In this document: piece by piece, positions 53,779 through 62,145 of the stretch
How the letters are laid out: every line of letters begins with the position of its first letter
Numbering within the stretch: position 1 is the stretch's first letter
Assembly (NCBI RefSeq): GCF_000018045.1
Contig: NC_009792.1
Span: 1,426,001-1,490,000, forward strand
DNA from: Citrobacter koseri ATCC BAA-895
Lineage (GTDB): Bacteria > Pseudomonadota > Gammaproteobacteria > Enterobacterales > Enterobacteriaceae
Reading direction: 5' to 3'
DNA length: 64,000 nt
The notes under the pieces: generated by a model
What the model was told of the DNA's origin: nothing
Database searches by the model: none
The model's input: only the letters and a program-made list of their open reading frames with translations
Translations under genes and position numbers: made by a program

Positions 53779-55722
53779 ATGGTCTGGTATCCATCACGCA
53801 TTTCCACCCGTCTGACGATTGGGGGGATTGCGCTGCTTGCAGTGACCACGCTGGTTATTGTTGCCATTATGCTCTGGCGCGGTCAGCCGCGCGTTGTTGA
53901 GATCAACTCCGCCCTGATAGAGGAGACAGGGCAAGGACTGACTCGCCAGTTAGGTACTGTTTTATCGCGTATTGAAGGTGAAACGGTAAGCCTGTCGCGC
54001 CTTGCCGAAGTGCTGCCAAACGACGAATCGCTATACCAGCATGTCGTTCCGCATCTTATTGGCGAACAGAATGATTCCATCATTACCGGCGGCGGCATCT
54101 GGCCGGAGCCGGATGCCTTTACGCCCGGCATTGAACGACGCAGTTTCTTCTGGGCGCGTGATGCAGAAGGGAAATTGATCTTTTCCGACGACTACAACGT
54201 TGCCGGTGGAAGCGGTTATCATAACGAAAGCTGGTATCTCCAGGCGAAAGGGCACTCACAGAACAGTTGCGTCTGGTCTGATGTTTACCAGGATACGATT
54301 TCCGGGGTTAACATGGTGACCTGTAGCATTCCTTATCAACTGGCAGGGAAATTTGCCGGCGTCGCCACAACCGATATCCGACTGGATAACGTCGCCACCT
54401 TTATGCAACAGCAGGGGAACAGCACAGGCGGTTATGCCTTTGTGGTGGATAAACAGGGGCAAATCCTCTATTTCCCGCAGGCCGATCACGCGCAGTTTAA
54501 AACGTTTACTGACCTGGTCAAAGCCTCTGACTGGCTCGCCCCGGTAGCCGGATCGCTGAAAACGCTGAATGCCTCGGCCGATGTCGCCACCATTCCCCTT
54601 GCACACGACGGCATACTGGACGGGCCTTCCCGGGTGATGCTTTTCCCGATGGCGGATACCGGGTGGATCGTTGGGCTGGTGACGCCTGAAGAACGCGTTG
54701 TCGGACTGGCAAAAGTGATGATGAAGGATGTACTGGAAGTGCTGATTCCGATCATGGCCATTCTGCTGGTGGGTTCCTGGCTGGTGGTGCGCCGTCTTAT
54801 CTCTCGTCTGGACGATACGCGTCGCGCGCTGGATGATATCGCCCAGGGTGAAGGCGACCTGACTCGCCGCCTGGACGTCCGGGGTAAAGATGAGATTTCC
54901 GATATTGCTCAGGCCTTTAACCTCTTTGTGGACAAAATATCCGCGATCCTGATTACCGTTCGCAGCAGTAGCGTGGTGGTTGCGAATAACGCCGTCAGTC
55001 TGGCTGACAGTAATATGGAGTTATCCTCCCGCGTAACGCAGCAGGCTGCCGCGCTGGAGGAAAGCGCGTCGGCGATGGAGCAATTAAATGCGACCGTTCA
55101 TCAAAATACCGGGAATACACAGTTAGCCGATGAGCTTTCCGAAAACACGGCGCAAACGGCTAACCGCTGTGGCGATGTCATGCAGGGCGTGATTTCCACG
55201 ATGGATAACGTCAGCGCGTCGTCCGGCAGGATGGTGGAAATTGTCGCCGTTATCGACAGCATCGCGTTTCAGACCAACATTCTCGCGCTGAATGCGGCGG
55301 TGGAAGCCGCACGAGCGGGTGATGCCGGTCGCGGATTTGCCGTCGTCGCCTCTGAAGTGCGCACGCTGGCACAACGCAGCGCCACTGCCGCGCAGGAGAT
55401 CAAGGCGTTAATCGATGAGTCGGTCTCACACGTAGACAGCAGCAGTCAGCAGATCCATAACGCCGGGGATCGTCTTGGCGAGTTGGTCGGCAACGTACGT
55501 CAGGTCAGACAACTGATGGGTGAAATTCGCGTGGCGGGTGAAGAACAGCGTAAAGGTGTCTCTGAGGTTACGCTGGCAGTAACCGAAATGGACAGTACGG
55601 TTCAGCAGAACGCGTCGCTGATTGATGATGCCGCTGCGCGAACCCAGGTCCTGAAAGAGGAGGCTGAACAACTGGCGCTGCTGGTCTCTTCATTCAGATT
55701 GCCTGAACCCACTGCGGCATAA
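53779..55722 (+). CDS. Methyl-accepting chemotaxis protein with double-Cache sensor
   Basis: 647 residues: membrane helix 1 (about 12-34), periplasmic dCache domain (about 36-310, with GGSGYHNESWYLQAKG and VATTDIRLDNVATFM), membrane helix 2 (about 318-337), HAMP (about 338-392) and a cytoplasmic coiled coil. The signalling tip is IDSIAFQTNILALNAAVEAA, and methylation-type Gln/Glu helices flank it. The C-terminus (LPEPTAA) lacks the NWE(T/S)F pentapeptide, so CheR and CheB must be supplied by other receptors. The ligand cannot be told from sequence. Transcribed from a sigma-28 promoter. Confidence 0.92.
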   Translation: MVWYPSRISTRLTIGGIALLAVTTLVIVAIMLWRGQPRVVEINSALIEETGQGLTRQLGTVLSRIEGETVSLSRLAEVLPNDESLYQHVVPHLIGEQNDSIITGGGIWPEPDAFTPGIERRSFFWARDAEGKLIFSDDYNVAGGSGYHNESWYLQAKGHSQNSCVWSDVYQDTISGVNMVTCSIPYQLAGKFAGVATTDIRLDNVATFMQQQGNSTGGYAFVVDKQGQILYFPQADHAQFKTFTDLVKASDWLAPVAGSLKTLNASADVATIPLAHDGILDGPSRVMLFPMADTGWIVGLVTPEERVVGLAKVMMKDVLEVLIPIMAILLVGSWLVVRRLISRLDDTRRALDDIAQGEGDLTRRLDVRGKDEISDIAQAFNLFVDKISAILITVRSSSVVVANNAVSLADSNMELSSRVTQQAAALEESASAMEQLNATVHQNTGNTQLADELSENTAQTANRCGDVMQGVISTMDNVSASSGRMVEIVAVIDSIAFQTNILALNAAVEAARAGDAGRGFAVVASEVRTLAQRSATAAQEIKALIDESVSHVDSSSQQIHNAGDRLGELVGNVRQVRQLMGEIRVAGEEQRKGVSEVTLAVTEMDSTVQQNASLIDDAAARTQVLKEEAEQLALLVSSFRLPEPTAA

Positions 55723-55738
55723 TTTTCTCTCTCCCTCA

Positions 55739-55767
55739 CAGAACGTCTGCAAATTGCAGACGTTCTG
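55739..55767. terminator. Perfect hairpin after the chemoreceptor gene
   Basis: CAGAACGTCTGC and GCAGACGTTCTG pair perfectly over 12 bases with loop AAATT, starting 17 bases past the stop. The T-tract is weak on the plus strand (CTTGTG). Confidence 0.65.
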
Positions 55768-55784
55768 CTTGTGTCAGTCAGATA

Positions 55785-55844
55785 ACTAAATCCATTATTT
55801 AGTGTTTTATCTCCATGAATAGCCAATAACTCCATTATATAGTG
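55785..55844. promoter_or_regulatory. Likely HipB operator repeats
   Basis: TCCATTATTTAGTG (55791-55804) and TCCATTATATAGTG (55831-55844) are direct repeats differing at one base and spaced exactly 40 bases apart. The first is flanked to form ACTAAA-N7-TTTAGT. They lie 80-140 bases before hipB, where autoregulating HipB usually binds. Confidence 0.6.
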
Positions 55845-55923
55845 GCTTATGCTTTTTGCCTTCGTTGCACATTAACTCTATAATATTGTGTATTACGTCA
55901 GAAATATTGCGATAAGGGACACT

Positions 55924-56241
55924 ATGATGGATTTAACCCTTAGTTCTCCAGCCGAGATTGTTACGCTGCTGTGCGACCGGTTACGCAAAGAACGCCAGGC
56001 AAAACAGATGACTCAGGCTGACGTGGCCGCCCGGGCGGGAGTTGGCGTCAATACGGTTTCAAACCTTGAAGCAGGCAAAAATGTGGGCTTCGAGAATCTG
56101 GTCAGAGTAGCGGTGGTATTAGGTTATGGCGACGCGTTGAAAGCGCTGTTCAAGCCCAAAATTGATAGCCTGGATGATATCTTACGTTATGAGAAGAGCG
56201 CGACGCGTCAGCGGGTGAAGAGGAAAAATAGCGATGCCTGA
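55924..56241 (+). CDS. HipB-type antitoxin/regulator
   Basis: 105 residues from the ATG at 55924 (AAGGGA ribosome site; a second ATG follows at once). XRE-family helix-turn-helix at about 18-75 (MTQADVAARAGVGVNTVSNLE) with a short C-terminal basic tail. HipB binds DNA as a dimer and restrains the HipA kinase. Its end overlaps the hipA-like start by 8 bases, giving coupled translation. It is not the close E. coli K-12 HipB; no symbol is given. Confidence 0.87.
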   Translation: MMDLTLSSPAEIVTLLCDRLRKERQAKQMTQADVAARAGVGVNTVSNLEAGKNVGFENLVRVAVVLGYGDALKALFKPKIDSLDDILRYEKSATRQRVKRKNSDA

Positions 56242-57502
56242 GCAGATAGACGTCTTCTATGAAGGATGGGGGGAACGATGGCTCTGGGGCAAGCTGGTCT
56301 CATCAACGGCATTGACCGGTCGGCCAGTCATCGCCTTTGAATACAGTGACGAGGCCGTTCGCAAAGGTTTTGAGCTGTCCCGCTTAACATTACCGCTTGA
56401 GGGGCCGCGATTACGCAGGGACTTTCCGGCTCATCAATTACATCTTCCGGGGCCGGTTTACGACGCTCTGCCTGATGGCTGGGGAATGTTGCTGATGGAT
56501 CGCTTATTCAAACGCAGGGGACTCAATGCCGCCCGGATTGGCCCCCTGGAGCGGCTTACCTGGGTGGGCGGCAACGCAATGGGGGCAATGACATTCCAGC
56601 CGGTACAGGCTGAGGCCGAACTTACCTCGCAAGAAGAGATCCCGCTGGTGCAGCTGGCCGCAGAGGTGCAGGAGGTTCTGAGCGGAGAAGGCGGGGAGTT
56701 CCTGCAAAAATTATTGCAAATGGGCGGTTCACCACAGGGGGCACGGCCAAAAGCATTACTTTACCGTGACACTGTCATGTCAAAATTCACAACCTCGCCG
56801 TTAGCCGGCGCGGAAAGCTGGCTGGTCAAATTCCCGGCCAGACAGGAACATGCCGAGGTCTGCGCCATCGAAGCCATCTATTCAGCGTGTCTGCGCAAAT
56901 GCGGCATCCAGACGCCTGACGTTACGTATTTCGCCTTGCCGGAAGGGCAAGCGGCATTCGCCACCCGCCGTTTTGATCGTGAACAAGGAATGCGCGTGCC
57001 CATGCAAAGTCTGGCCGCCTTCACTGGCGCGAATTACCAGACGCCTGGTTCGCTCGACTACCGAAGTTTTTTACGTGCGACGCAAATATGCACCAACGAT
57101 ATTCGGGAAAAAGCGCTTGCCTTCGAGCGAGTGGTCTTTAATGTCGTGTTCAACAACCGGGACGATCATCCTAAGAACTTCGCTTATTTGATGTCCGCAG
57201 ATGGGCAATGGACCCTGGCGCCCGCCTATGATGTGACCTATTGCGATGGGCCTGGCGGCTATCATCAGATGGATGTGATGGGTGAAGCTCTGGATATTGA
57301 AAGAAAGCATCTTCAGGCGCTGGGTGAACAGGAAGCCGAATTGCCAGCCACCAGAGTCGCGGAGATCATCGCGACTATTTGCGACGTTGCGGCGACGTTC
57401 AGCGCAATTGCTACCGACCTCTACCCGGGGCAAATCACGAGCGATACGCTGAACTATATCCAAAAACAGATTGATGGGAATATCAGCCGCCTGAAGGGAT
57501 GA
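56234..57502 (+). CDS. HipA-family serine/threonine kinase toxin
   Basis: 422 residues: N-terminal HipA domain (about 10-115) and kinase-like C-terminal domain. The flexible P-loop with the autophosphorylated serine corresponds to MGGSPQGARPKALL (about 160-174). The catalytic loop is NNRDDHPKNFAYLM and the metal-binding Asp is in LAPAYDVTY. HipA proteins inhibit translation by phosphorylating targets such as glutamyl-tRNA synthetase; the target here is not known. All key residues look intact. Convergent with digH after 40 bases. Confidence 0.87.
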   Translation: MPEQIDVFYEGWGERWLWGKLVSSTALTGRPVIAFEYSDEAVRKGFELSRLTLPLEGPRLRRDFPAHQLHLPGPVYDALPDGWGMLLMDRLFKRRGLNAARIGPLERLTWVGGNAMGAMTFQPVQAEAELTSQEEIPLVQLAAEVQEVLSGEGGEFLQKLLQMGGSPQGARPKALLYRDTVMSKFTTSPLAGAESWLVKFPARQEHAEVCAIEAIYSACLRKCGIQTPDVTYFALPEGQAAFATRRFDREQGMRVPMQSLAAFTGANYQTPGSLDYRSFLRATQICTNDIREKALAFERVVFNVVFNNRDDHPKNFAYLMSADGQWTLAPAYDVTYCDGPGGYHQMDVMGEALDIERKHLQALGEQEAELPATRVAEIIATICDVAATFSAIATDLYPGQITSDTLNYIQKQIDGNISRLKG

Positions 57503-57542
57503 CGGCTGAGTCAGTCTCACGGAGCAAGAGGGTGTGGGGAGG

Positions 57543-58865
57543 TTAGCTTCCCCACCGGCTTTTCAGATAGTTCACCGCTTGCTGGGTTTGCGGCCGATCA
57601 AGATAGCTTTCTCTGAACAGAATTGTGCCTTTGATTTGTGAGACGGATTCATTCAGATCCAGTTGCTTCTTAAGCTCCGGGACGCCGCCATTAATCATCC
57701 AGTCCGGTTCATTCTTTGACGGTTCGCCGACTTTATACAACGCCACACCAATATAGAGATGGGTATTCGTGGGTTTCACCACATCCGCCCACCATTTCGC
57801 CAGCACATCATAACGGGCCGCGTCACGCGCAAAGGGCCAGTAGAGCTGCGGCGCAATGTAATCCAGTAATCCCAGTTGCACCCAGCGGCGAGTATCGGCA
57901 TAGGATTCATCATACGCCGCCGCGCCCCTCGTATCCGAACCTGCCGGATCATGCGAGCGGTTACGCCATACGCCAGCGGGGCTGACGCCAAATTCAACAT
58001 CCGGTTTCAGGTTTTTGACCGTGCGGGACACCTGCTCAATCAGCAGTTGCGTATTGTGTCGCCGCCAGTCCGCTTTTGAGGCAAACGCCTGACCATATCG
58101 GGCAAAGGTCGAATTGTCGTTAAGCGTGGAGCCTGGCGTTTCGGTATAGAAATAGTCATCAAACTGTACGCCATCGATGGGATAACGTGTGACTACTTCC
58201 GCCACGATACTGGTGATCCAGTCCCGGACGTCAGGAATGCCGGGATCAAGAACAAAACGGTCTCCAGAGATGCGCACCCAGTCGCGATGCAGCACAAACA
58301 CGCTCGCCGGATTTGACGTCACCGTCGCGTTTAACTGCGCTACCGTTGCTGGTTTGGTGTTTACTGATACGCGGTAGGGGTTAAACCAGGCGTGTACTTT
58401 CATTCCCCGCTTATGCGCTTCATCAAGCATAAACTGTAGCGGATCGTAGCCCGGATCTTCACCAATCTTTCCGGTCAGCATATCTGACCACGGTAAAATT
58501 TTTGACGGCCAGAGCGCCGTTCCATCCGGCTTGACCTGGAAAAACACGGTATTGATTCCCAGACTTTTTAGCTTATCCAGCTTTTCGATCAACGCGTTCT
58601 GTTGTTGACGCACCCGAACCGCCGCATTACTCGTATTCACGGAACTGACCGGAGGCCAGTCAAGGCGCGAAACGGTTGCCAGCCAGATACCACGAACCGG
58701 CTGCTGATTTTTCTGGGATGGGGCTGGCGTCGCGGAAGAAGGGGGCGTAACCAGCGAAACGGGAGGTTTTGAGGCGCAACTGGCAAGTAAAAACGCGGAG
58801 GCGACAAGCGTAGCCCGTTTTTTTACTTTGCTGACAAGACGAGCGTGACGAGAGCTGATGATCAT
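57543..58865 (-). CDS. digH: Divisome-localised glycosyl hydrolase DigH (YddW), lipoprotein
   Basis: 440 residues from the ATG at 58865; a TTG three codons upstream is also in frame. A lipoprotein signal ends in LLAS then Cys, followed by a Pro/Ser linker and a TIM-barrel glycosyl hydrolase-like domain (about 50-370). Recognised blocks are RGIWLATVSRLDWPP, VKPDGTALWPSKILPWS and VQFDDYFY with catalytic acids. E. coli DigH cleaves denuded peptidoglycan glycans at the division site. Predicted outer-membrane lipoprotein. Confidence 0.93.
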   Translation of the reverse strand: MIISSRHARLVSKVKKRATLVASAFLLASCASKPPVSLVTPPSSATPAPSQKNQQPVRGIWLATVSRLDWPPVSSVNTSNAAVRVRQQQNALIEKLDKLKSLGINTVFFQVKPDGTALWPSKILPWSDMLTGKIGEDPGYDPLQFMLDEAHKRGMKVHAWFNPYRVSVNTKPATVAQLNATVTSNPASVFVLHRDWVRISGDRFVLDPGIPDVRDWITSIVAEVVTRYPIDGVQFDDYFYTETPGSTLNDNSTFARYGQAFASKADWRRHNTQLLIEQVSRTVKNLKPDVEFGVSPAGVWRNRSHDPAGSDTRGAAAYDESYADTRRWVQLGLLDYIAPQLYWPFARDAARYDVLAKWWADVVKPTNTHLYIGVALYKVGEPSKNEPDWMINGGVPELKKQLDLNESVSQIKGTILFRESYLDRPQTQQAVNYLKSRWGS

Positions 58866-59053
58866 ATTTGCCAATTTTCCGTTTGGTTAATCCAAAAAAT
58901 CTTACACGAGATCTGGCTAATTACAGAGTTCATTGCTACGTTTTTTACAGGAGATGGCATTCCTCCTCATAACCGCCCTCTGGCTGATGATGCCTGCACA
59001 TTCTGGACGTTGCCCCGCGTGGACAAGTCAACGTGTATTGTGTAGGAGTCATT

Positions 59054-60613
59054 ATGCGCCGTACCTCAACAACATCGCTGCAATTTATTACCGTTTTATA
59101 TGCCTCTGGTCGTCGTCATACACCCCCTTCGGGCGATCGTGCTCCTGCATATTTTGTCGATCTGAATCTTGATAAAATCGTCGATCGCATTGTTCAGGGA
59201 CGGGAAGAGTACGGCATCAGCGCTTTCTTTTATTCACCACTTGAATGTCTGGAGGATATCCTCTATCGACAGGAAATTATTCAGGATGTGACAATACATG
59301 CGCTCTATAAGGCGCTAATGGCATATTCCACAGATATGAAGAATATCAGGGAGATTTCAGAAGAAAAAACAAACCGGTTTTACTTCTATCAACAGCGGCG
59401 CTGGGAACTTGAGTGCATTTTGTTGTATTGCCAGGCCGTTACGGCGCTGTATGAGCGTATAGCGCCGCTGTCTTTGTCTTCCGACGGTATGATTAATTTC
59501 AGGCATTATCTTCATCAGTATATTGAGAGTGAAAATTTTACCGGGTTATATTCAACCGCCACTATGATAAGAAAAAGTCTGGAGGCGGTTCAGTACGGCC
59601 TGAAAATTAAAGGCGACGCCATTATTGTTGAACGGTATCACCAGGAGAAAAACTATAGCGATGAGATCCTCGATGTGTTCTCAAAGTTTAAGCAGCATGA
59701 TGTGAATGTCGAGGTGGAGAGTAGACATCACAGCTTCGGGATGAACCATATTGAAGCACAAGTTCTGGATTGTGTTGCCAGACTATTTTCCGCCGAGTTT
59801 CATCAACTTGATGTGTTTATAGATGCCAACAAGCGCTACAGAGATAACACGCTGGATCTTTTTGAACGTGAAGTGCAGTTTTATCTGGCTGTTGTGGAAT
59901 ACATTGAAAAATTTCGGCAGAAAGGGCTGCCGTTTTGTATCCCGGAGGTACAACGAGATGAAAAAGCTATTTCGGCTGTTGCGGCTTTCGATCTCGCGCT
60001 TGCAGAGGTCATCCTTGAGAAAAAGGAGAAGGTTGTCTGCAATGATTTCAGCTTCCAGAAGCATGAACGTATTTTCGTCATATCGGGCCCCAACCAGGGC
60101 GGGAAAACCACCTTTGCCCGCATGATAGGGCAACTGCATTTTCTTGCCTTGCTGGGCATTTATGTCCCTGCCAGGCAGGCAAAGCTCTTTCTGACAGACA
60201 CTATTTTTACGCATTTTGAGAAAAGCGAAAATATTTATAACCTCCGGGGAAAACTGTATGACGACCTGGTGAGAATAAAAGCGATCCTTGATGCTGCCAC
60301 ATCACACAGTTTGATTATCATGAATGAGATTTTTACGTCAACCACATCGCGGGACGCCATTTATCTGGGAACACGGGTAATCAAGAAAATAGTCATGCTC
60401 GATGCGCTTTGTGTCTGCGTAACGTTTATCGACGAGCTTACGGCATTAGACCCGTCCATCGTCAGCTTAATGAGTACGGTTGAGCATAATAATGCGGCAT
60501 TAAGAACCTATAAAATCACCAGAAAACCGGCCGATGGTATCGCATGGTCAACGACGCTGGTGATAAAGCATGGGCTGACATATGAGCAGATAAAAACGAG
60601 GTTAAACGGATGA
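59054..60613 (+). CDS. MutS-like ATPase, first of a tandem pair
   Basis: 519 residues from the ATG at 59054, which has GGAG 7 bases upstream; an in-frame GTG at 59033 is weaker. The C-terminal third is a MutS-type ABC ATPase: Walker A GPNQGGKTT at 345-353 and a Walker B-like LIIMNEIFTSTTSRDAI with Asn424-Glu425 in place of the usual Asp-Glu. The N-terminal 340 residues are helical, like the MutS lever/clamp, but there is no mismatch-recognition domain. Lower GC than its neighbours. Overlaps the next gene by 4 bases. I do not know a function for it. Confidence 0.85.
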   Translation: MRRTSTTSLQFITVLYASGRRHTPPSGDRAPAYFVDLNLDKIVDRIVQGREEYGISAFFYSPLECLEDILYRQEIIQDVTIHALYKALMAYSTDMKNIREISEEKTNRFYFYQQRRWELECILLYCQAVTALYERIAPLSLSSDGMINFRHYLHQYIESENFTGLYSTATMIRKSLEAVQYGLKIKGDAIIVERYHQEKNYSDEILDVFSKFKQHDVNVEVESRHHSFGMNHIEAQVLDCVARLFSAEFHQLDVFIDANKRYRDNTLDLFEREVQFYLAVVEYIEKFRQKGLPFCIPEVQRDEKAISAVAAFDLALAEVILEKKEKVVCNDFSFQKHERIFVISGPNQGGKTTFARMIGQLHFLALLGIYVPARQAKLFLTDTIFTHFEKSENIYNLRGKLYDDLVRIKAILDAATSHSLIIMNEIFTSTTSRDAIYLGTRVIKKIVMLDALCVCVTFIDELTALDPSIVSLMSTVEHNNAALRTYKITRKPADGIAWSTTLVIKHGLTYEQIKTRLNG

Positions 60614-62145
60614 ACGCATATCTGATGTATAAAGATAACGATTTTATCGTTGACGATAATATTCCAGAGAACATCAAATTTGCCATGAAAGATCTGGAAC
60701 TGGCGGTGTTGTTTCATGCGTTGTCTGATGGAGATGATTTTCTTTATTCCGTCGTCAGGAAGGCATGTTCCGTGCTGCTATCGGGCATTCCTGACATTGA
60801 GTACAGGCAGGCTATTCTGCGGGATTGCCTGTATAACGAGGACGTTATCAGAACATTCTATAACGTGGTGGTTGAATGTCTGCAAATGGAAAAGGAGAAA
60901 CTTCACTACGGCGTTTTTGGTCATTATCCTTCCGCTGTGCTGCATCAGTCTCTTTCGTTTACCCAATTCCTGATGACATATTTACAGAAAATAAAAATTA
61001 TCGCACAAGAAAATATCCATCACGTTGAATCTCCGGGGATGGTTCGTCTTTTCTCGATGCTTGTTCAGGAGTTAAACGATGATTATATGAGCACTATTGA
61101 AAGACATCTGAAGCAGATGACTTTCAAAAAAGGCGTATTAATCAGCGCGCGATTAGGGCAGGGTAATCAGGGCAAAGACTATGTACTCAGGCGGCCCAAT
61201 CCCCCGCAAAAAGGATGGTTTCGGCGTCTTTGGACAAAAAGGCCAGCGCATTACACCGTACAGCTAGCCGCGCGTGATGAAAATGGCTTCAGGGCATTAA
61301 GCGACTTAAAGGACGAAGGGCTCGTATTGATCGCCAACGCAATGGCGCAATCCACCGCGCATTTGCTTAATTTTCTAAAGTCACTGCGCACTGAATTAGG
61401 ATTTTATATTTCATGCCTTAATCTTGCGCAGGCCTTAAACAAACGCAATATTCCACTGTGCTTTCCTGTCCCGATATATCAAAGAGAACGCCATCATGTG
61501 TTTGAGGCACTCTTTGATCCCTGCCTTGCACTGACATCGGATCGGGAAATCGTTAGCAACACATTAAGAACGGATAATAAAAATACTTTTATCATCACTG
61601 GCGCAAACCAGGGAGGGAAATCCACGTTTTTACGCAGTATCGGGCTGGCGCAGATAATGATGCAGACAGGGATGTTCGTTTCTGCTGAATGTTATAGCGC
61701 AGATCTTTGTCGGCAGATATTCACGCATTACAAATGTGAAGAAGACAGCCATATGGTCAGCGGAAAGCTGGATGAAGAGCTCCGACGAATGAGTGACATT
61801 GTTGATGCTCTACAACGTGATGACCTGGTGCTGTTTAACGAATCGTTCTCTGCAACAAACAGTCGGGAAGGGGCCGAAATCATCAGAGGCGTGGTAACCG
61901 CACTGGCAGAAAGCAACGTGAAGCTCTTTTTTGTTACGCATACTGCGGAATTTGCATGTTCGTTTTATCAGGAGGATCGCCAGGACACGGTATACCTGTG
62001 CGCCGAACGACGCGACGATGGAGAAAGGACATACAAAATAGCAGAAGGCGTGCCTCTGGATATCAGTTATGGCGAAGATCTGTACCGGGATGTTTTTGAT
62101 GCCTCTCCCGTATACCGGAATACGGGAGAGGATTCAGAGCGTTAA
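60610..62145 (+). CDS. MutS-like ATPase, second of a tandem pair
   Basis: 511 residues; the start overlaps the previous stop (ATGA). Walker A GANQGGKST at 331-339. Walker B-like DLVLFNESFSATNSREGAEI has Asn410-Glu411. A helical N-terminal half contains a basic, Arg/Lys-rich stretch near residues 185-220 (RRPNPPQKGWFRRLWTKR) that could contact nucleic acid. It is a diverged paralogue of the preceding gene, and the two probably form a heterodimer as MutS-type ATPases need two subunits. Its stop overlaps the stop of the opposing enolase gene. No function known. Confidence 0.85.
   Translation: MNAYLMYKDNDFIVDDNIPENIKFAMKDLELAVLFHALSDGDDFLYSVVRKACSVLLSGIPDIEYRQAILRDCLYNEDVIRTFYNVVVECLQMEKEKLHYGVFGHYPSAVLHQSLSFTQFLMTYLQKIKIIAQENIHHVESPGMVRLFSMLVQELNDDYMSTIERHLKQMTFKKGVLISARLGQGNQGKDYVLRRPNPPQKGWFRRLWTKRPAHYTVQLAARDENGFRALSDLKDEGLVLIANAMAQSTAHLLNFLKSLRTELGFYISCLNLAQALNKRNIPLCFPVPIYQRERHHVFEALFDPCLALTSDREIVSNTLRTDNKNTFIITGANQGGKSTFLRSIGLAQIMMQTGMFVSAECYSADLCRQIFTHYKCEEDSHMVSGKLDEELRRMSDIVDALQRDDLVLFNESFSATNSREGAEIIRGVVTALAESNVKLFFVTHTAEFACSFYQEDRQDTVYLCAERRDDGERTYKIAEGVPLDISYGEDLYRDVFDASPVYRNTGEDSER
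62102..62131. terminator. Perfect inverted repeat inside the 3-prime end of the second MutS-like gene
   Basis: CCTCTCCCGTAT and ATACGGGAGAGG pair over 12 bases around the loop ACCGGA, immediately before the convergent stop codons. No T-tract is present. It could form in both transcripts. Confidence 0.55.
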
